DNA from: Bimastos eiseni | Taxonomy: Eukaryota > Annelida > Clitellata > Crassiclitellata > Lumbricidae | Length of the DNA stretch: 64,000 bases | Assembly (NCBI GenBank): GCA_959347315.1 | Contig: OY365807.1 | Location: 17,861,066 to 17,925,065 of the forward strand | Direction of reading: 5' to 3' | Shown here: positions 37,963 to 47,086 of the stretch, piece by piece | Layout of the letters: each line of letters starts with the position of its first letter | How positions within the stretch are numbered: position 1 is the first letter of the stretch | Position numbers and translations under genes: made by a program | The notes under the pieces: model-generated | What the model was told of the DNA's origin: nothing | The model's database searches: none | The model's input: only the letters and a program-made list of their open reading frames with translations

Positions 37963-38000
37963 TGACGTCGACCGTCTTTTATATATCACCCTACGTCATC
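37963..38000 (+). promoter_or_regulatory. Candidate core promoter of the protocadherin
   Basis: TGACGTCG (37963-37970, one mismatch to a CRE), TTTTATATATC (37977-37987, TATA-like) and TACGTCAT (37992-37999, CRE-like) lie 60-95 bp upstream of the start codon. If the TATA is used, the 5' UTR would be about 45 nt. This is inferred from motifs alone, and an upstream non-coding exon is equally possible. Confidence 0.3.
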
Positions 38001-38050
38001 CACACGATCTGTGGTTACCGTCGATATTCATTCTTCGATTGATTCGATCG

Positions 38051-38071
38051 ATGAAAGATGGCATCTGTTGA
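38051..38071 (+). promoter_or_regulatory. Overlapping uORF at the protocadherin start
   Basis: An ATG at 38051 opens a six-codon frame ending in TGA at 38069-38071, overlapping the main ATG (38058) in another frame. The main ATG has the better context (A at -3, G at +4). Such a uORF can lower or modulate initiation. Confidence 0.5.
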
Positions 38072-38462
38072 GTTCGGACGTAGTCTGTATCGTCACTGTT
38101 GCGTCATCGTTCGCTTCCTTCTCCAATTGGTCGGCGTCCTTCCGTCGATTATCCTTGCTACGTCACCGGACTCAGACGAAGCCCACCTGCGCTACACCAT
38201 AGATGAGGAGCTTCCCCGAGGCACCCAGGTTGGAACCCTCATCGACGACGCTGGGCTTAACCGGAAGTACCCAAGTGACATCCTCCAGCTAATCCGTTTT
38301 CGGTTCCTCGCCGACTCCGTGGAATTGTTCGACGTCGGATCAACCACTGGGATCATACGTACAACTGACGTCATCGACCGCGATAGTTCCTCCCTCTGTC
38401 GACAGAAGCAACTTTGTGAGATGAGCCTTGATGTCGTCGTTCAACCCTCGCAATACTTTCAG
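38058..38462 (+). CDS. Protocadherin, coding exon 1 of 3 (signal peptide and EC1)
   Basis: A type I membrane adhesion protein of the protocadherin family; members mediate calcium-dependent, mainly homophilic recognition between cells, mostly neurons. This exon gives residues 1-135. The start ATG has a strong context (AAAGATGG). Residues 1-34 are a signal peptide with a hydrophobic core (VIVRFLLQLVGVLPSIILA). EC1 follows with the protocadherin-typical YTIDEELPRGTQVGTL, LFDVGSTTGIIRT, IDRD, a SLCRQKQLC cysteine pair and LDVVVQP. The exon ends TTTCAG/GTCAGC, a good donor, exactly after a complete codon (phase 0). It joins in frame to 44756, where IIKIKVEIADVNDNSP completes EC1. The intervening 6.3-kb intron carries an antisense retrotransposon. 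GC content is clearly above the flanks. Family assignment is firm; the subfamily is best described as seven-repeat, delta-1-like. Confidence 0.93.
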
Positions 38463-38713
38463 GTCAGCGAGTGATGTTCATGACACATGAGATTCGACTG
38501 AGGACATTTATTTAAAATCTAGGGAAGCCTAGCACAGTTTAACGTAGTGTAGAATAGTTAAAGTAATGAAGCGTTATCCTGTTCGCAGAAGTTATCATGT
38601 GTCGTTGTTGGTCGAGTGATCCTCTAGTAACATAGTAAAGTTAGGTGGATATGTGTGCTGCATAAATTCTTTAATGGATGTATGCATGTATGTATGTATG
38701 TATGTATGTATGT
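38463..38713. other. Start of protocadherin intron 1, with a motif repeated at 42.87 kb
   Basis: Donor at 38463. The segment 38621-38652, reading CTAGTAACATAGTAAAG then TAGGTGGATAT, recurs with two differences at 42868-42895 on the other side of the retrotransposon. A TATG microsatellite lies at 38680-38712. Confidence 0.8.
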
Positions 38714-38847
38714 ATTATAAGATTAATAATATAATAATATAATCATAATAATAATAATAATTACTATTATTAGAATTAGAATTATTATTATTATTATTAT
38801 TGTTATTATTATTATTATTAATTACTATTATTAGAATTAGAATTAGA

Positions 38848-38907
<60 letters not shown>

Positions 38908-38930
38908 GTTATTATTATTATTATTATTCA
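38714..38930. repeat. (ATT)n tract forming the 3' tail of the antisense retrotransposon
   Basis: Interrupted ATT/TTA trinucleotides over about 215 bp (AAT on the minus strand). The tract starts 33 bp downstream of the retrotransposon stop codon, so it is either the element's microsatellite tail or its pre-existing target. A short hairpin, TTGGC-ATT-GCCAA (38934-38946), lies between stop codon and tail. Confidence 0.92.
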
Positions 38931-38962
38931 TCATTGGCATTGCCAACGGATCTGTTATCATG

Positions 38963-41836
38963 CTATCTGGGTCGCCGCTTGTCAGTGGACTGTAATCTTG
39001 ACATGGTGCCCTGAAACGCCACCGCATTGAAACGTTGGATCAATGCCGACAAGTTCTGGAAAAGGAAGTTTGTCTCTCGGGTGTCACCGGTAGTTGTCGA
39101 AAGTCGGCGTCCAGTCTCAGACAGAAAGGCGAGGCCCTCACTATTGAGGGGACCGAAGGTTTCTATAGCGATTGGAACAAAAGTGTATTTCTTCTCTAGC
39201 TCAGAATATTTTGTGTGTTTCCTTGTGGCTGCTATCTCCGCCGCTCCTCCAGCTATGGAAGCTGTTTCGGGGATATAGGAAGCGGCCACTGTGTCCACCA
39301 CAGTTGCGTCCCAAAGTAAGGTCCGCCCCCCACTCCACGGTATCAGGGTCTGCCCGTCCGGTCTCTTTCCATCTAATCTGGAAAGACCTGACGGTTCCTT
39401 GACTGCTGGAATACCGGCTCTGTTGAGGCTGCGATGGATAAGGTCGTTGATATTACAGTGTCTTGCTTGACGGCCGAAACCCAATGAACAGGACAGGCCA
39501 TGTGCGCCTCTGGCAGAGACGAAGGCGCCGCATGCGCAGGTGTGCGGCTCACAGATGGCCACCCCTAAACGTAGGCCGACCGCCACCCTCACGGTATCGT
39601 CCTCCAGTCTGAGATCGCGAGAAACGAGCGGGAGAGCGTATAGCCAGTCCGAGGCGTGTGGTGACTGCAAGGCCCTTAGTCTCGCCTGGTCGTAGGGATC
39701 CTGTAGCTTTTCTTCTAGTGCAGACAGAACCGCGTTTAACAGCGGTCTGTCAAAGTGGGCTTGTTTATGGCCTGGCGTCGTCGGGGCAGAAGCTTCGGTA
39801 AGTTGAAGCCAGGTAGACATCGCCGAGTCGCATGCCGAGTCCGATTTCACCGCTGGTGATTCTAAGATGAGGGACTGGATCTGGAGAGTGCCCGCGGCTG
39901 AAGCCAAAAAGGCGGGAAGTACCAGCGAGGACGCCCTCCTAATTCCCAGTCCTCCCATCCTGATCGGGAGAGTGGCCTGACCCCATTGGTGATCGGTCAT
40001 CGAAATGTTGAAGATTCGCTCGATCCCTCCTCGCAGTAGATCATCGTAAGCCCATAGACGCGGGTGGTCGTGGCAAGGGGTGCATCTCAATAAATGCATG
40101 AGTTTAGGCGAGCCGATCGAATGTCTAAGGATCAGTAGAGCGTCTTGTCTAGCGATTAGTTGCAACCTGTCGAGGGCAATTCCGAGGTCGGCCACACAGG
40201 TATCGATGGCTGAAAGCAGAGCATCCGTCGTGGAAAGCGGAGCCCCTAGGAGCACGGCCGAAGATGCATTGACTCGGGCGAACTGTCCTAGGAAGCCTTG
40301 ACTAACGTCGTTGATATGGGCGTCAGAAGATATGAGTTCGCATTTTTTGCGGTTGAGCGTGAGGCCTAGTTGCAGACATCCCTCTTCGATCGAGTTAACA
40401 TCCGCCTCCACCACCTTAGGATCTCCGCCCAAGGTGAGGTCGTCGAGGTATCCAAAGGCCAATGGTGAAAGCAGGTGGTTAAGGATCGGCTGTAGCGGTA
40501 GGCAGAAAAGGAGAGGTCCCAAGGGATCGCCCTGTTGCGAACCTTCTTGCGATTGTATCGTGAATCTCCCGAATTTCAGAGATGTCGCCTCGGCGTAGGC
40601 AAGATGGCAATATGCGGATAAATCAGGAATGAGTTCGTCCACTGATGCGAGCATGAAATCTCGGTGCAAGCTATTGAAAGCGTTCGAAATGTCAAGCTTC
40701 ACCATTATTGAATTCGTGTCCATGCTGGTCAGGAATCGTCTAGCGGCGTGGGTTGCCGCCTCGCAGCCTCCGGGAACGCCAACCCCCAGTTGTTTAGGGG
40801 TTAGGTACGGCGTGACACGTGGGACGGCGTATGCGTTGGCGCATTTAGATGCGAGTCGACGCCACACATATCCAATGGCTATTGGTCTTAGACCACCACA
40901 GCTTTTACGGAGGGCGAAAAGAGTACCTCCGAATAAGATGGGCCGTACCTCTTGAGAGCAGATGCCGGCCAGTAGTAGATTGATAAGAGCAGTCGTCGCT
41001 CTCAGCAGCCCAGGTCCCGCGTCTGGATCTCCAATCAGTTTCGCCACGTGTTGGGGGCGCAGCCCATCAGGGCCGCCGGACGACCCCATCGGGAAAGAGC
41101 GCATCATTGTGCGAATCTCCTGCTCTGTCGCCTGGAAGGGTGCGCTTGAGGTCGATCGAAGGATGGCTGGGCGGTCACGCGGCGGGGCAGGATGTTTTTG
41201 ACATAGAAGTTCCAGTGTCTCTTCATTAATCGGCGCTGGGGTGTCGCCAGAACAAAGTATGCGAGCTGCCGCACTAATGTTTCCATCCTCCAGTTTTGCG
41301 GCTACCGCCGCCGCCAGTGCCTGTCTTCCATTCGAGCCCGTAGGCCTCTGCCCTTCGCGGGTGTCCGCGTCTGGTTGGAAGATAGTGTCGGCCAAAGTCA
41401 GCCATCCGTCATAAAAATCTGCAATGCGCTTCTTGACGATGGACGTAAGATTGCGGCGTCGGCCGCCCCTCAAAGGAGTTTCCAAAGTTCCCGCACCAAA
41501 GACGAGGAGGCGCCGCCATCCTGCGAGGTTCGTAGGGTCCGCCAAAATGGACTCCATAATGTCGGTTAGAAGGCGGCCAGCTCCTGATCTAGCTCCTTTG
41601 GGAAAATGCCTGAGAAGACCTCGTGAGAGGCAAGGGTGTCGCATTGACCTGACAGGTCTCGGGTCCGAATTAGGGGCGGCATCGGTCGTCCGTTCTTCGT
41701 CAGTCGTGATTTGTTCGGGATTCGCATTTGTCGCGACGGTCACCGAGCCAAAAGGTGCCAAAGGGAATCCTGAAGATAAGGGCGGCTTATTCGAACCCGG
41801 ACATGGATTGACCCTGGGCCCGTGTTGGTGGACCAT
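38963..41836 (-). CDS. Non-LTR retrotransposon polyprotein: RT plus restriction-like endonuclease
   Basis: An intact 957-codon ORF. It should nick target DNA and prime reverse transcription of its own RNA there. N-terminal residues 4-20 (HGPRVNPCPGSNKPP) look like the end of a zinc motif. RT spans about 230-560: SSGGPDGLRPQH, GGLRPIAIGYVWRRLASK, motif A KLDISNAF (D382), motif B SQQGDPLGPLLFC, motif C FGYLDD (D465, D466), and GLTLNRKKCE. A thumb-like region with MGGLGIRR follows. The C-terminus has C767-x-C769-x9-H779-x3-C783 and then RPDG...LWDATVVDT (P826-D827, D843). This is the CCHC knuckle plus PD...D order of R2-group elements, with 15 residues between PD and D where R2 has 12-14. A conserved-looking IETFGPLNSEGLAFLSETGR block and NLSALIQRFNA follow. 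All catalytic residues are present and there are no stops, so it may be recent. It lies antisense in protocadherin intron 1. The true start may be upstream (see 41837-41932). The clade within the endonuclease-type LINEs is not settled. Confidence 0.9.
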   Translation of the reverse strand: MVHQHGPRVNPCPGSNKPPLSSGFPLAPFGSVTVATNANPEQITTDEERTTDAAPNSDPRPVRSMRHPCLSRGLLRHFPKGARSGAGRLLTDIMESILADPTNLAGWRRLLVFGAGTLETPLRGGRRRNLTSIVKKRIADFYDGWLTLADTIFQPDADTREGQRPTGSNGRQALAAAVAAKLEDGNISAAARILCSGDTPAPINEETLELLCQKHPAPPRDRPAILRSTSSAPFQATEQEIRTMMRSFPMGSSGGPDGLRPQHVAKLIGDPDAGPGLLRATTALINLLLAGICSQEVRPILFGGTLFALRKSCGGLRPIAIGYVWRRLASKCANAYAVPRVTPYLTPKQLGVGVPGGCEAATHAARRFLTSMDTNSIMVKLDISNAFNSLHRDFMLASVDELIPDLSAYCHLAYAEATSLKFGRFTIQSQEGSQQGDPLGPLLFCLPLQPILNHLLSPLAFGYLDDLTLGGDPKVVEADVNSIEEGCLQLGLTLNRKKCELISSDAHINDVSQGFLGQFARVNASSAVLLGAPLSTTDALLSAIDTCVADLGIALDRLQLIARQDALLILRHSIGSPKLMHLLRCTPCHDHPRLWAYDDLLRGGIERIFNISMTDHQWGQATLPIRMGGLGIRRASSLVLPAFLASAAGTLQIQSLILESPAVKSDSACDSAMSTWLQLTEASAPTTPGHKQAHFDRPLLNAVLSALEEKLQDPYDQARLRALQSPHASDWLYALPLVSRDLRLEDDTVRVAVGLRLGVAICEPHTCACGAFVSARGAHGLSCSLGFGRQARHCNINDLIHRSLNRAGIPAVKEPSGLSRLDGKRPDGQTLIPWSGGRTLLWDATVVDTVAASYIPETASIAGGAAEIAATRKHTKYSELEKKYTFVPIAIETFGPLNSEGLAFLSETGRRLSTTTGDTRETNFLFQNLSALIQRFNAVAFQGTMSRLQSTDKRRPR

Positions 41837-41932
41837 GCCGTCCTTGTTATGGAGTTGGCGAACTGAATGACATACATTGCATGTCCCTTGTGCCTTCTTC
41901 TGTTTAAGTTCAAGTGTCCCTATCAGGGTCGG
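41837..41932 (-). other. In-frame N-terminal extension of the retrotransposon ORF without ATG
   Basis: Reading upstream of the first ATG (41836) on the minus strand, the frame is open for 32 codons to a TAA at 41933-41935. It contains GTCNVCHSVRQLHNKDG, which leads straight into MVHQHGPRVNPC. Together these give a C-x2-C...H...H...C zinc-binding pattern split by the annotated start. No ATG occurs in the extension, so initiation at a near-cognate codon, RNA processing, or loss of an original ATG must be assumed. Confidence 0.65.
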
Positions 41933-41935
41933 TTA

Positions 41936-42363
41936 ATCCGTTCCCTTAGTGATTGTGCGATGTGCTAACTTGTGATTTTGATTCATTTGAGAATTTGGGA
42001 AACAGTGATGTTGTTTTAATCTTCTGGTTTGATTTCTAGAGATTCAGTTCAGTTTGTTTACAGTTGCGCCGCCATTTAAAAAATAAACGTTGCGTTGCCA
42101 TTGACGACTGTGACGCAGTCGGTCTTTAAACATGGCACACGGCCATCGGCGTAATTATTTAAAACTGCGGCCAATGTTGGTGTTGAAAATAAAGTTTAAA
42201 AACCCAATATTATTGAAGACTTAGCTGATCAGCTGTAGTTGAAAAAATCCATCGGGTCACGAGACGAAATTCCGTTAGAAGATGTAAAAATCCAACGCTG
42301 ACGATAACGCGATCCGTAGTATTTTTAATTTAAAAGTGGGACGTTTAAAATTTGCCACCTACA

Positions 42364-42420
<57 letters not shown>
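41936..42420 (-). other. Probable 5' leader of the retrotransposon and flanking (TTA)n
   Basis: About 430 bp of AT-rich non-coding sequence separates the ORF from a pure (TTA)18 tract at 42367-42420. That tract has the same strand sense as the 3' (ATT)n tract. If it marks the insertion point, the element is about 3.4 kb and sits inside a (TAA)n microsatellite. The exact 5' end cannot be seen from one copy. Confidence 0.45.
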
Positions 42421-42421
<1 letters not shown>

Positions 42422-42793
42422 GGATGATTCGGTTCTGAATGATGAACTCTTCAGTGTGAAAAGATGTTGATTGATCTAATAATCCATAAATCCATTTGTA
42501 ACGACGGCGTATGCCGGAGAATTCATACAAATAGCGCCAGGCGTTAAACAATCGACCAACAACGTCAACCGTACCGTATAACCAAATTATTATTATTATT
42601 ATTACTTTTGTTTTTTGATAATTCTTATTGTGCAGGGCTTATTCTCTTACTTTGATCGTTAAAGGCGTGAAGAGTTCTTAACTCATAAAGTATTAATTTC
42701 TGATATAGAAAAAGCAAGCAATACATGTTGTGGTAAAGCTTATTTCAGACGGGTCCAATTGTGGTCATATATATATATACATATGGTCATGGC

Positions 42794-42825
42794 TATGGTT
42801 ATGGTCATGGCTATGGTTATATATG

Positions 42826-42863
<38 letters not shown>

Positions 42864-42962
42864 CACGCCTAGTAACATAGTAAAGTAAGGTGGACATAGT
42901 AAAGTAAGGTATATATATATATATATTGTTCATATATAACCATAGCCATGACCATAACCATA
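42794..42962. repeat. Perfect 53-bp inverted repeat around a 62-bp loop
   Basis: Left arm 42794-42846 and right arm 42910-42962 are exact reverse complements, each including TATGGTCATGGCTATGGTTA, TATATGAACAA and a TA run. The loop holds the CTAGTAACATAGTAAAG motif found also at 38.62 kb and a tandem copy of CATAGTAAAGTAAGG. Located in protocadherin intron 1. Confidence 0.93.
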
Positions 42963-42969
42963 ATGTAGA

Positions 42970-44755
42970 ATATTTATTTATTTATTTAATTTTGACCACT
43001 GAATAATTGATTCCAAGTTTACGATTAATTAGTGGTAGGCCTAAGGACCAGCTGAGTGTACAAGGATCGTGAATGATTTCATTATATAACTGTCAAACTA
43101 AGTTTTATAGCCCGCAGAGAATTTTGTGCAAAGAAATATGATTATTGGAGTCATAACATTCTGTTATTAAAAAATGGCGCTGTTTCGGTTCGAATTTGAA
43201 GGCAAATTTATGGCGCATTTCCGTTCGAAAGCCAAGAAGGCAAATGGCCGTTCTTAGAAGCGTTGCTTTTGAAGCAGACAATATATTTTCATTGCGAGGG
43301 ACACAGATCGCGTGTTGCAGATACATGACATTTTTACGTCATGAGGTTTGATTTAGGATAAACATTGATGGGCTAAATGAGAAATATTTTTAATTAATAT
43401 AACGCAAAAGGCGTGAGATTTTTGTGATATAAATCAGATGAATAAATAACCATAAAGGGAAAATGCCGTCCTATCAAAGCTGAGCAAGCGAAATTACAAG
43501 CAAGTAGTACAGAATGGAGTTAGCACAACGGAGTGAGTCTACGCATGCATGCGTCTAGGTAAGCTAGTAAAACAATCGTAACATTAGGTCCGAGAAGCGT
43601 TTGAATTACCCTTAGAGAACAGAGTTAATGAAGAGGAACGAGTGTTTGTTAGGACCATGTGCGTGACTGCATGCAGCATGTGCGTAATACGGTAGCGCTG
43701 GTGCTATAAATGGATACTGCTTTGGTTAAAGTATGTTGTTTAGAAAAAGTTTAGAAGCGGAAACGAAAGGCTCAGAGACTGTGATGAGCAGATTTGTGTG
43801 TATTTAAGGGGTCCAATAAAGCCTTGAGTCTATAGGTTGAGGCGCCGATGTGCTTATCAGTAACCTAAATCTATTCACCTGGAAAATGTTCTAATGGAGA
43901 TGTGAACGGTATATTAATAGCATGAAAATACCGGACGCGAGCAATATTCAGGAGTAGGGTAAGGAGTAGAGAGGGTGGGGTACCCTGGCAAAGAAAGGAG
44001 AATTGGTGTTGGTCGAAAGGCGTGGAGTCTACGACGAAGCGCCGATGTGCTCTAGAGTTGGCTGATGGCGTACAGATCATGGTGTATTTGTGGCAATATG
44101 TGCCTTGTCAATGCAGGATGCCAGTTAAACGTTACGTATACGGTGATAGGAGATCACCAGGACATTGAAGAGGTTTTGCTGCTGGCTTTAGAGTTAGTAA
44201 TCTATTCAATTTATTGAAATTCAACTTGATTGTTCTAATGTATAATGATTTCTGATTGCTATTCGAAGCAACCATCGACCGACGTCTTACACATAATGGT
44301 AATAGCGCAATGGAAGTCCCCCTTATTTTAGACCACTTTACATTATATTCACAGAGCATATATTTAATGGATGGTGTTAACACTTTAGGTATGAGACTAG
44401 ACTATAGGTGTAAATATATACTCCTTAGAGTGATAAGTAATCAATTATATATATATATATTTGGTCTAGAATAACGCATTTTTTTACAAACCAGGAACGA
44501 GGCTTTATTACAAGCATTTGTTCCGAAATTCTATTAACATGGGCACATCTCTGAGGCCATCAGAACATTACAGGAAGTGATGGAAAAGGATTGTTGCGCG
44601 TAAAGTCACACAAAAACGCGAATCTGAGGCGTGTATCGAGGTCAAGAAACAAGAAGGAGCTGACGACGTCGGTTTATAGAAAGCTTATTCCCGAAAGTCA
44701 GATGCTCCTACGCTGCATATGATTGATTTCATTTGAATATTGAATGTTATTATAG
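42970..44755. other. Rest of protocadherin intron 1, no gene seen
   Basis: AT-rich anonymous sequence. A short duplication with GAGGCGCCGATGTGCT / GAAGCGCCGATGTGCT occurs at 43838-43853 and 44034-44052. The intron ends with TTATTATAG/ATC, a plausible if pyrimidine-poor acceptor at 44755. Confidence 0.5.
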
Positions 44756-47086
44756 ATCATCAAGATCAAAGTCGAGATTGCCGACGTCAACGACAACTCT
44801 CCTAAGTTCCGCGAAGGTCAAATCTACCTGTCGATCATCGAAGCGGCGCAGGTGGGCAGCGTCTACATCCTCCCAACTGCGGTCGACATCGACAGCCCTT
44901 CCTTCGGCATCCAGAAATACGAGCTCGAATCGCCATCGGACAAGTTCGGCCTTGACATCGTGGCCAAGATCGACGGTGTCCGCGAGGTTCGTCTCGTCCT
45001 TAAGGAGAGGCTGGACCGCGAAACAGAGGCTCAGTACCGTCTTCGCCTGGTTGCCTACGACGGGAGTCCTACGCCAAGGGTGGGATCATCCACGGTCATC
45101 GTCAACGTCCTCGACTCCAACGACAACAAACCCCAGTTCACCAGTCAACAGTACGAGGTCTCCGTTCTCGAGAACCTTCCCGTAGGATCCGTTATCCTCC
45201 ACGTCCAGGCGGTTGACCGGGACGCAGGACTTAACGGACAGGTCGAGTACGGGTTCACTCCACAGACGCAGTCCCTGCTCGGAGCAAAGTTCGGGATTCG
45301 GAACGGCACTGGGGAGATCGTCGTGCGAGGAAACATCGACCACGAGCAGGCCTCCGTGTATCAGCTGGTCGTCTACGCTCGTGACCACGGACCAGAGTCC
45401 TTTTCATCGGAGACGACGGTCGTCGTTCACGTGGAGGACCTCAACGACAACGCTCCGGAAGTAACGATCAGCACCCTGACGCCGTCCAGTTCATCCTACT
45501 CAGCCGTCCTCGCCGAGGTCTGGGAGAACTCGACGGTGGGTACTTTTGTGGCGCACGTGTCGGTGGTGGACCACGACGCAGGGTCCAACGGTCGGGTCAA
45601 CTGCACGCTCAATGAAAACAGCTTCGCGCTCGTACGCAAGTATGCCACGGAGTACCAGATCGTCACGAACGCTCCACTTGACCGTGAACGCACGGAGCAG
45701 TATGCGCTGACTCTGAAGTGCCAGGACGGGGCGACAGTGTCAAGGGTCACGGAGAAGACGCTGCGGGTGATCGTCTGCGACCTGAACGACAACTCACCGG
45801 TGTTCAGTCAGACTACCTACAAGGGATCGCTGATCGAGAACAACTACATCGGCGCCTCCATCATGCAGGTAACGGCGAGCGATTGGGATGACGGCGACAA
45901 CGCCCGTCTCCAGTATTCCATTCAAGGCCACGTCGCTACCCTCTTCCACGTCGACCAGCGAGGAGTCATCAGCGCCCATAGCACAATCGACCGTGAGATG
46001 TACGACGGTTTTCGCTTCCCCATCCTGGCCGCAGACATGGGTACGCCGACGAGAACTGGTTCCGCTCTGGTTATCATAACCATCGAAGACGTCAACGATG
46101 AGAAGCCAAGATTCTCTCAGCCGAGCTACATATTCAGCGTTATGGAGAACGAGCCCCCTGGAACGACGGTCGGTACCGTATCAGCCGAAGACAAAGACGG
46201 TCCTCAGTTCAACTCCTTCGCTTTCGCCTTCCTGACAGAGACCTCCATAGGACCCGGTACGTTCGTCATAAATCCGTCGACCGGAACCATCGCCACGCAG
46301 AAACCACTCGATCGTGAACTAAAAGGTCTATATAAGTTCGTCGTCGTTGCCTACGACCTCAAGGTCATGACCATGAGCGGATCGGCAAGCGTAAGCGTGA
46401 ACGTGCTGGACCGGAATGACAATTTGCCTGAGTTCCTTTTTCCCAGACGAGCCAACGACACGGTCTACATCTCCAACCAGCTTCCGGTGGGTCACATCGT
46501 GACGGATGTGTCCGTGCGCGACGCTGACCTCGACAACAACGCCAGGGTCACCTTCAAGATCCAAGACGATCGAAGTGACCCTGGAGCCTTCAGGATCGAC
46601 CCGAACCGAGGCACGATTCTCGTCAACTCGAAGCTGTCTGGGATCGATTACCGAACGTTCCGGTTGACGATCTCTGCCACGGATGACGGGATACCTCCTC
46701 GGTCACAGACGGCTGAACTGAAGATTCACGTGAATCGAACGATAGCCTTCGGATCGACGGCAGCACAGACGAAGAAGGCGTTCATGTCGACGTTCAGTCT
46801 GGTTCTCGTGTCCGTCCTCGTGGCAGGGTCGCTGGTCGTCGTTGTCGTCCTCTGTGTGGCCGTCGTACTCGTCCGCCAGAGGGAGAGGAGGCGCAGGGTG
46901 CGCAAGCAGAACAACCGCATGGAGGCTCTGAGGATGTTGACGACAACGGAGAAGGACGGGGGAGGACAAGTAGGACAAGGGCCGTCCCCGGTGGAGGCCA
47001 GTCCGAAGCAGAGGACCGTCCTCTGCAACGGGGGCAACAGGGCAGATCCCGATGCAACGAGAGTGCCGGATGTTTCTCTGGTAGGG
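44756..47086 (+). CDS. Protocadherin, coding exon 2 of 3 (EC1 end to EC7, TM, proximal tail)
   Basis: Residues 136-912. EC1 ends DVNDNSPKF (to ~153). EC2 to ~263 (LDRE, DSNDNKPQF), EC3 to ~371 (DRDAG, DLNDNAPEV), EC4 to ~485 (DHDAG, LDRE, DLNDNSPVF), EC5 to ~588 (IDRE, DVNDEKPRF), EC6 to ~697 (LDRE, DRNDNLPEF) and EC7 to ~797 (DADLDNNA). The transmembrane helix is about 815-841 (LVLVSVLVAGSLVVVVVLCV), followed by the basic stop-transfer RQRERRRRVRKQ. Seven EC repeats are typical of delta-1 protocadherins (Pcdh1/7/9/11 type). Departures: the EC5 linker has DVNDE instead of DxNDN, EC3 has IDHE instead of LDRE, and EC7 has GIDYR there, so some calcium sites may be weaker. The exon starts after AG 44754-44755 in phase 0. 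Two in-frame donors (47081 or 47087) end it, differing by two residues. GC-rich relative to the introns. Confidence 0.95.

Noticed and set aside
41424..41870. 148-codon plus-strand ORF and other plus-strand ORFs at 39027-41870
   Set aside because: Antisense shadows of the intact retrotransposon ORF, which carries the recognisable motifs.
42240..42366. HDV-like self-cleaving ribozyme at the 5' end of the retroelement
   Set aside because: I tried to find the P1 pairing from GGTGGCA on the minus strand and saw no partner; needs a covariance search.
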